Shown: positions 31,906-36,727 of the stretch, piece by piece
Layout: the number at the start of each line of letters is the position of its first letter
Position numbering within the stretch: position 1 is the first letter of the stretch
Source of the DNA: Mediterranea sp. (in: CFB group bacteria)
Lineage (GTDB): Bacteria; Bacteroidota; Bacteroidia; Bacteroidales; Bacteroidaceae
NCBI GenBank assembly: GCA_031261785.1
Contig: JAISIZ010000096.1
Coordinates: forward strand, 1-36,727
Direction: 5' to 3'
DNA: 36,727 nucleotides
Position numbers and translations under genes: made by a program
Notes under the pieces: generated by a model
Told to the model about the DNA's origin: nothing
Databases searched by the model: none
What the model saw: the letters and a program-made list of their open reading frames with translations, nothing else

Positions 31906-33444
31906 ATGCTTGTCAAAGTACTTGGCGCGGCGGTCCAAGGGATCGACGCCACCATCATCACCATCGAAGTGAACAGCACCCGAGGATGCATGTTCTACCT
32001 CGTCGGCCTCCCCGACTCCGCCGTGAAGGAGAGCCACCAACGCATCACCTCCGCCCTGGAAGTGAACGGCCATAAGCTACCCACCACCGGCCTCATCATC
32101 AACATGGCACCGGCCGACATCCGCAAGGAAGGCTCCGCCTACGACCTCCCCCTCGCCATCGGCATGATGGGAGCCTACGGCAAAATAAAGCTCGACAAGC
32201 TCGACCGTTACCTGCTGATGGGCGAGCTGGGTCTGGACGGCGCCATACAACCCATCAAGGGGGCGCTACCCATCGCCATCAAGGCCCGCGAAGAGGGATT
32301 CGACGGCCTCATCATTCCCCGCCAGAATGCCCGCGAGGCGGCCGTGGTGAACCAACTCAACGTCTACGGCGTGGAACACATACGCGAGGTGATCGACTTC
32401 TTCGACGGCAAACGCGGGCTGGAGCCCACCATCGTCAACACCCGCGAGGAATTCTACGCCAGCCAAAGCCGTTTCGAGTACGACTTCGCCGACGTCAAGG
32501 GACAGGAGAACGTGAAGCGGGCACTCGAGGTCGCCGCGGCCGGCGGCCACAACCTCATCATGATAGGCGCCCCGGGCAGTGGCAAGTCAATGATGGCCAA
32601 GCGCCTGCCCTCTATCCTGCCCCCACTGTCGCTGGGCGAGAGCCTCGAGACCACAAAGATACACTCCGTGGCGGGCAAGCTGGGCAGCGACGTGTCGCTC
32701 ATCACCCAACGCCCCTTCCGCGACCCGCACCACACCATCTCGCAAACGGCTCTCGTAGGTGGAGGCAACTTCCCCCAGCCGGGAGAGATCAGCCTGGCGC
32801 ACAACGGCATCCTCTTCATGGACGAGCTGCCCGAGTTCAGCAGGAGCGTGCTCGAGGTGCTGCGCCAGCCGCTCGAGGATCGCCGCATCACCATCTCGCG
32901 CGTACGGGGCACCATCGACTATCCCGCCAGCTTCACGCTCGTGGCTTCCATGAACCCCTGTCCATGCGGATACTACAACCATCCCACCAAGGCCTGCGTA
33001 TGCACCCCGGGACAGGTGCAGAAGTACCTCAACAAGGTGTCGGGACCATTGCTCGACCGCATCGACATACAGATAGAGATCACCCCCGTGCCCTTCGACA
33101 AGATGTCCGACCAACGGCGAGGGGAGCCGAGCGCCGCCATCCGCGAGCGGGTCATAGCCGCACGCCAACGCCAGGAGCGGCGCTACGCCGATATACCTGG
33201 CATCTATTGCAACGCCCAGATGAACAGCAAGCTCCTCGACCTATATGCCCGTCCCGACGAGGATGGCCTGCTCCGCCTGAAGAACGCCATGGAGCGTCTC
33301 AACCTCTCCGCCCGCGCCTACGACCGCATCCTCAAGGTAGCCCGCACCATCGCCGACCTCGACGACCGCGAACAGATACAGTCCGATCACCTCGGCGAAG
33401 CCATCAGCTACCGGAATCTCGACAGGGAGAACTGGGCGGGGTGA
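31906..33444 (+). CDS. YifB/ComM-family Mg-chelatase-like AAA+ ATPase
   Basis: A 512-residue protein with the YifB layout: an N-terminal Lon-like domain (GCMFYLVGLPDSAVKESHQRI, INMAPADIRKEGSAYDLPLAIG), the AAA+ module with Walker A GAPGSGKSM (221-229) and Walker B ILFMDELPEF, and the C-terminal block NPCPCGYY...CTPGQVQKYLNKVSGPLLDRIDI. The cysteines in CPCGYYNHPTKACVC are typical of the family. ComM, the studied member, is a hexameric helicase that helps branch migration during natural transformation. Length normal; start ATG at 31906. There is no clear promoter, and it may be read from the preceding operon through a 70-base gap. Confidence 0.92.
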   Translation: MLVKVLGAAVQGIDATIITIEVNSTRGCMFYLVGLPDSAVKESHQRITSALEVNGHKLPTTGLIINMAPADIRKEGSAYDLPLAIGMMGAYGKIKLDKLDRYLLMGELGLDGAIQPIKGALPIAIKAREEGFDGLIIPRQNAREAAVVNQLNVYGVEHIREVIDFFDGKRGLEPTIVNTREEFYASQSRFEYDFADVKGQENVKRALEVAAAGGHNLIMIGAPGSGKSMMAKRLPSILPPLSLGESLETTKIHSVAGKLGSDVSLITQRPFRDPHHTISQTALVGGGNFPQPGEISLAHNGILFMDELPEFSRSVLEVLRQPLEDRRITISRVRGTIDYPASFTLVASMNPCPCGYYNHPTKACVCTPGQVQKYLNKVSGPLLDRIDIQIEITPVPFDKMSDQRRGEPSAAIRERVIAARQRQERRYADIPGIYCNAQMNSKLLDLYARPDEDGLLRLKNAMERLNLSARAYDRILKVARTIADLDDREQIQSDHLGEAISYRNLDRENWAG

Positions 33445-33449
33445 GTTTT

Positions 33450-33480
33450 TTTAGGCATGGATGACACGGATAGCGCAGAT
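33450..33480. repeat. Relic of a MITE-like arm
   Basis: TTTAGGCATGGATGACACGG followed by ATAGCGCAGAT resembles the internal arm of the MITE-like elements (TTTAGGCACGGATTACACGG, ATTCCGCAG) with several changes. No terminal repeats remain. Confidence 0.45.
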
Positions 33481-33496
33481 AACAAAAATAATTCGC

Positions 33497-33504
33497 TACT
33501 TTTG
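33497..33504 (+). promoter_or_regulatory. -7 element before the ATPase gene
   Basis: TACTTTTG matches TAnnTTTG 33 bases before the ATG. No good -33 element is seen. Confidence 0.45.
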
Positions 33505-33536
33505 CCCTTAGTATTCAACGAATATACCAGAAAGAG

Positions 33537-34730
33537 ATGGCTTCTATCGAAATCAAACATGTAGGCCCGTTGGCAGAGACGGGGGAAATAGAGTTGAAAA
33601 CCGTCAACCTATTCATCGGAAAGCAGGGTATCGGGAAGAGTACGCTGATGAAAATCCTCTGTCACTGCCGATGGATGGAGAAGACGCTGATGGTGGAGAA
33701 TAGCGAAGCACTGTTCCGGGAACATGAAGATAACTTTCTCAAAGATCTGAAACGCTTTCATCGCTTCAATGACGATTATTTCTCCGACGAAAGCGAAATC
33801 AACTATCAAGGAGCGTGTATAGCCATACATTTCAAGGGGGAAGCTCGTATTGAACGTCTGCCTGGCTTCGAGGAACGACGATACAATACAAAACTCTCTT
33901 TCATCCCTTCGGAACGAAACCTGCTGTACGCAATTAAGAATATAGATAAAGCTTACCGCTCTTCCGAATGGGATTTGCTTTTCAACTACATTTTCGAGTG
34001 GGGAGAGGCTAAAGAGCATTATACTACAGTATCGCCCAAGACACTGGTTGTAGCACCTGATGTGGAATATTTCTTCGATCAGCAAAAAGAGGCAGATGTT
34101 GTTCGCCTCAAGAACAAAAAAATAGAGTTATCCCCATTCTATGCGTCAAGCGGAATCCAATCGGCTCTCCCCGTAGAGATACTCGCCGACTACATTGCCC
34201 AAATGGCAGGGAGCATAGCTCCCGTCAGCCGGAACATGATGAAAGAAATGATGGAGATTCAGCAAAGACAGGCTGTAAACTCGCTATCAAAAGGACCGAA
34301 TCGCACTCAATTATCCCATTACCAATCCGCCCAACTCTTCATCGAAGAGCCTGAGCAGAATCTCTATCCCGAAGCCCAATGGAATCTTGCGCGAAGTATC
34401 GTCGCAGCCATCAAGTCGGCCATGTCCCGTACCGATTGTCCCAGCATGGTGACATTGACTACCCACAGCCCATACGTGTTGACCACTTTAAACGTCTTGA
34501 TGCTTGCCGCCGAAGCTTACAAGAAAGACGGGGAGGCCACATCGCAAGTCGTTCCCGAATCCTGTATCTTACCTACTGGAAGCATCGCCGCTTACTACAT
34601 CACCGAAGCGGGCACTTTGCAGGACATCGTAAATACGGAACTGCAAATGATTAGCGGCTTACAACTCGACGGAGTTTCCGACTGGGTTGACGATAGCATC
34701 GCGGCACTTAACACAATTATCTATGGCTGA
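33537..34730 (+). CDS. SMC/ABC-like AAA ATPase of a two-gene cassette
   Basis: The 397-residue protein has Walker A IGKQGIGKST (Lys34), a signature-like SPFYASSGIQSALPVEILADY at about residue 202, Walker B with D-loop LFIEEPEQNLYPEAQW at about 263, and an H-loop TLTTHSPYVLTTLNVL at about 303. This is the pattern of ABC-type ATPases of the OLD/RecF/AAA_21 group that are common in phage-defence modules. Between Walker A and the signature only about 165 residues are present, so there is no long coiled coil or Zn hook. No Toprim domain follows. The next gene overlaps its stop by eight bases. Lower GC than the neighbours suggests acquisition. Specific family not recognised. Confidence 0.8.
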   Translation: MASIEIKHVGPLAETGEIELKTVNLFIGKQGIGKSTLMKILCHCRWMEKTLMVENSEALFREHEDNFLKDLKRFHRFNDDYFSDESEINYQGACIAIHFKGEARIERLPGFEERRYNTKLSFIPSERNLLYAIKNIDKAYRSSEWDLLFNYIFEWGEAKEHYTTVSPKTLVVAPDVEYFFDQQKEADVVRLKNKKIELSPFYASSGIQSALPVEILADYIAQMAGSIAPVSRNMMKEMMEIQQRQAVNSLSKGPNRTQLSHYQSAQLFIEEPEQNLYPEAQWNLARSIVAAIKSAMSRTDCPSMVTLTTHSPYVLTTLNVLMLAAEAYKKDGEATSQVVPESCILPTGSIAAYYITEAGTLQDIVNTELQMISGLQLDGVSDWVDDSIAALNTIIYG

Positions 34731-35208
34731 TCGAAGCTTGCACGAGAAGCTGGCCCGACTTGTATTTCAACCCCTAAAACCGTTGCTCGAACGAGAGGAG
34801 GTCAGCGTACGCGAAAAAGGCAATCGTTACCGTCTTTCCCTCAGACCACCGCTCCAATCGGTCGTCTATCAAGTCGACGGGGAGATTATCACCGAAGGTG
34901 AGAAGTGCGACAAGATGGTATTGGTGGACAAGGGAAGCAATGATGAATGGATACAAATCTTGGTCGAGCTTAAAGGGACGAAGATCTCTAAGGCCATCGA
35001 GCAGTTGGAGAATACGCTTCAGAACAAAACGCTTCAACATCCCTCAAACAAAGACAAGCGGGCCAGAATTGTAGGCAGGTCATTCCCCGGGAATAACGGC
35101 AATACGATAATGGCAGAGGCTAAGAAGCGCTTTATGAAAGAGTACAAATGCGAACTTCGCTCTCTCAAATCGGACCAGCCCGATACGATTTCCGCTAAGA
35201 CCAAATAA
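34723..35208 (+). CDS. Small PD-(D/E)xK-like partner of the ATPase
   Basis: The true start is ATG 34723, overlapping the ATPase stop; an open frame from 34687 is longer but runs inside that gene. The 161-residue protein shows EKCDKMVLVDKGSNDEWIQI followed by LVELKGTKISKAIEQLENTL. This fits a nuclease core: Asp63, then Glu82-x-Lys84 at the end of a beta-strand, then Gln94 in the next helix. The spacing and the ELK-(x)n-Q arrangement are those of PD-(D/E)xK enzymes. I do not recognise a named family, and binding without cleavage is possible. A basic C-terminus (KDKRARIVGRS, EAKKRFMKEYK) could contact nucleic acid. Tight coupling suggests ATPase-gated nuclease activity; this is inference. Confidence 0.68.
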   Translation: MADRSLHEKLARLVFQPLKPLLEREEVSVREKGNRYRLSLRPPLQSVVYQVDGEIITEGEKCDKMVLVDKGSNDEWIQILVELKGTKISKAIEQLENTLQNKTLQHPSNKDKRARIVGRSFPGNNGNTIMAEAKKRFMKEYKCELRSLKSDQPDTISAKTK

Positions 35209-35303
35209 ATCCATCCCATACACACAAAGGGTCTATCTTCCTGTTTTCGCCATTGGTATGCCCCGAAAATCAGCCACTGCCAACCGATTTCTACCCGAAA
35301 GCA

Positions 35304-35333
35304 TTGCCGGATTCAGAAATATGTCTATCTTTG
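35304..35333 (+). promoter_or_regulatory. Promoter of tRNA-Phe
   Basis: TTG (35304-35306), 19 bases, then TATCTTTG (35326-35333), a full match to the -7 consensus, 17 bases before the tRNA. Confidence 0.8.
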
Positions 35334-35350
35334 CACCCGCAAAAGCGCAA

Positions 35351-35423
35351 GGTGCCATAGCTCAGTTGGTAGAGCAAAGGACTGAAAATCCTTGTGTCCC
35401 CGGTTCGATTCCTGGTGGCACCA
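35351..35423 (+). tRNA. tRNA-Phe, anticodon GAA
   Basis: The acceptor GGTGCCA pairs with TGGCACC, the anticodon stem AAGGA/TCCTT encloses CTGAAAA (anticodon GAA), and the T loop is TTCGATT. The T stem CCCGG/CCTGG has one C-U mismatch. Discriminator A. The full CCA is not encoded (ACA follows). Confidence 0.95.
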
Positions 35424-35447
35424 CAAAAGAAGATAGCAAGACAGCGC

Positions 35448-35488
35448 AAGTCCCTGAATTTCAAACGAAGTTCAGGGACTTTCTTTTT
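35448..35488 (+). terminator. tRNA-Phe terminator
   Basis: AAGTCCCTGAA pairs perfectly with TTCAGGGACTT around a 12-base loop, followed by TCTTTTT. It lies 24 bases after the tRNA. Confidence 0.88.
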
Positions 35489-35803
35489 GGCGGCGGTGCA
35501 AAATCGGGGGACTGGAGCAATCCGCACGTTCTTCCTGACTTCACCACTTTTCTCCGCCATCACGTAGCGCATATTGATAATCAACCATTTATGGCCTAAA
35601 ATAAGGTGGTGTAAGGTGGCGCAAGCTGAGAAAGTCGCGACTTTGTGTCCTGTATGTATGCGGGAAGAAGGAGAGTTCCGACACTATCCGTGTCGTCGTC
35701 GTGGGTAAATCTTCGCTGATCCGCGAAGTTCTCACGCGCCGCATGGCGGTTTCGCGAGGCCGACAAATTTCAACCACGGATTCGCGAGGAGCGAGAAGTC
35801 CGA
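35489..35803. other. Intergenic stretch after tRNA-Phe
   Basis: No gene is supported. Both strands have short open frames near 35600-35770 (for example CGKKESSDTIRVVVVGKSSL on the plus strand) that could be the remains of a gene, but I recognise no family and see no start. Confidence 0.4.
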
Positions 35804-35885
35804 GCTTTTGTAATCACATTTCGGGGATGGAGAAAAAAGCCCGGGCTTTTGTAATCACATTTCGGGGATGAAGAAAAAAGCCCGG
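35804..35885. repeat. 41-bp tandem duplication
   Basis: Two nearly identical 41-base units start at 35804 and 35845 (GCTTTTGTAATCACATTTCG, GGGATG, AGAAAAAAGCCCGG), followed by the first bases of a third. One internal base differs (GGAG or GAAG). Confidence 0.8.
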
Positions 35886-35964
35886 GCTTCTCGTCTCATG
35901 TGGATTTGCATAAAGCTTTCGCGTCTCCGCGATAGGACCTTGCCTGGCACCTCTTCGAGGGGTG

Positions 35965-36116
35965 AGAAAAATGGGTGGCACCAGTGAGAACCTGTGTTTA
36001 TCCTATACCGTCTCCACATGCCAATCATTACAAAATCTGTGCGAATCTGTGTAATCTGTGGTGAACTCCCTCCCGCCAATCACCAATCCCTCCCTTTCCC
36101 CCCCTATCCATTCGCT
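35965..36116. repeat. Dispersed intergenic repeat, reverse copy
   Basis: This is the longest copy of the repeat family in the window. Read in reverse complement it runs from a G-rich block (GGATAGGGGGGGAAAGGGAG) through GTGATTGGCGGGAGGGAGTT to GACGGTATAGGATAAACACA and GGTTCTCACTGGTGCC. About 100 bases match 17371-17470 with very few changes. Confidence 0.78.
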
Positions 36117-36727
36117 CGCGAAATATGAAACTTTGCTGAAGACGGTACAGGATAAACACAGGATATTCCTGGTGCCCCCACTTTTCGGTTGAGCTTCTCA
36201 AATTCTTTTTCTAAACCGATCTGCCGCGACACCTCCCGACAACTGTCACGGAACGCGTTCAAACGCGCTTCACCACCGGCATGCACCATCTTTTCCAATC
36301 GCTCTTCTATCCATGCTGTCGGCAACGATTTGGACTCGCCTCCTTTCTTCCGACTTGTTTGCATCATCTCCAGCATCCAGCGAGGTTCGGACGCTACGTA
36401 TATCGTCAGACTGCCCATAGCTATATCGTTAGGCAATGCCGGATGTCCTTTTGTGACGTTGATGTGAATGCCCGGAATGTCCGTAACCCGTTGATTAGAA
36501 GTAGAGGTAAGAAAGAAATCGCCGGTGTCGGTCGGGCGAAGCTCATGGGCACTTCGGTGACTGATGACTGCATTGGGGAAGCGCCACGCCAAAATGTCCA
36601 GCAGATTTCTTTTGACGATATATTCAGGAGAATCCAGCAGGTTGGTGGTATAGATACGAGGAGCAATCTTCCTGAGTTTGCCACTCTTCTCTGCCCGGGA
36701 TATTTGTCGGGATGCTACCGCATCCGA
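36104..36727 (-). pseudogene. AbiEi/Fic-associated N-terminal domain protein, 3' end replaced by repeat
   Basis: The frame is open to the window edge, so the start is outside. The visible part (SDAVASRQISRAEKSGKLRK, IAPRIYTTNLLDSPEYIVKR, AWRFPNAVISHRSAHELRPT) resembles the winged-helix AbiEi-type domain that in Bacteroidetes stands in front of Fic (AMP-transferase) domains. After LEKEFEKLNRKVGA the frame runs into the dispersed repeat (from about 36178 downwards) and ends in GISCVYPVPSSAKFHISRANG, which is repeat-encoded. No Fic motif (HPFxxGNGR) occurs. So the repeat probably replaced the C-terminal part. What remains might act as a lone antitoxin-like or DNA-binding domain, or be dead. A complete start would lie right of the window. 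Confidence 0.65.
36142..36178. repeat. Short copy of the dispersed repeat
   Basis: GACGGTACAGGATAAACACA followed by GGATATTCCTGGTGCCC matches the right part of the repeat at 17371-17479. It forms the junction where the AbiEi-type gene is cut. Confidence 0.75.

Noticed and set aside
35340..35430. tRNA-Phe as a phage or island attachment site
   Set aside because: I found no direct repeat of the tRNA 3' end and no integrase gene in the window.

Overview
The window looks like chromosomal DNA from a GC-rich member of the Bacteroidales. The reasons are promoters of the Bacteroidetes type (a -33 TTG/TTTG about 20 bases before a -7 TAnnTTTG), a fimbrillin-like lipoprotein, a two-subunit 2-oxoacid:ferredoxin oxidoreductase, an ECF sigma/FecR pair, a DUF2264 protein and a GG-Bacteroidales-type RiPP leader. 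I cannot fix the genus; a Tannerella- or Alistipes-like GC content is only a guess. Most resident genes are clearly GC-rich, which makes long antisense shadow frames that are not genes.

Region 1 (1-15930) is the main accessory locus. It opens with GC-rich sugar-transfer genes: a GT2 glycosyltransferase cut by the window edge, a GT10 fucosyltransferase and a DUF2264 protein with an apparent internal deletion. From about 3150 to 12336 the DNA is AT-rich and carries a class I lanthipeptide cassette: a membrane-anchored helix-turn-helix-like protein, a short LanC-like protein, a GT4-type glycosyltransferase, a 109-residue precursor with a GG leader, a full LanC with all its zinc ligands, a TraB/GumN lipoprotein, an MDR oxidoreductase and a split LanB (glutamylation and elimination domains as separate proteins). 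At 12337, inside a 4-base gene overlap, composition switches back to GC-rich for a C39-peptidase ABC exporter and its HlyD partner. I infer that a lanthipeptide maturation cassette was spliced into a resident GG-peptide export locus. The product would be dehydrated by the split LanB, cyclised by LanC, possibly reduced by the MDR enzyme, possibly glycosylated, and cut and exported by the C39 transporter.

Region 2 (15931-23340) holds murF, then a repeat-rich stretch: a 149-bp MITE-like element, a DUF4160/DUF2442-HTH toxin-antitoxin-like pair, a 56-residue small gene before a fimbrillin/Fib_succ_major lipoprotein, gene fragments, seven 42-bp tandem units each holding a palindrome, a higA antitoxin whose higB is broken, and tRNA-Arg(CCU).

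Region 3 (23341-33444) is mostly housekeeping: korA-korB with a second MITE copy between korB and its terminator, a gene-poor gap, a truncated FecR facing away from an ECF sigma factor, a fused ADP-forming acyl-CoA synthetase, a thioredoxin-fold lipoprotein without the CxxC, and a YifB/ComM-type AAA+ protein.

Region 4 (33445-36727) carries a lower-GC two-gene cassette of an SMC/ABC-like ATPase and a small protein with a PD-(D/E)xK-like motif (a possible undescribed defence module), tRNA-Phe, intergenic repeats, and an AbiEi-type N-terminal domain gene cut short by one of those repeats.
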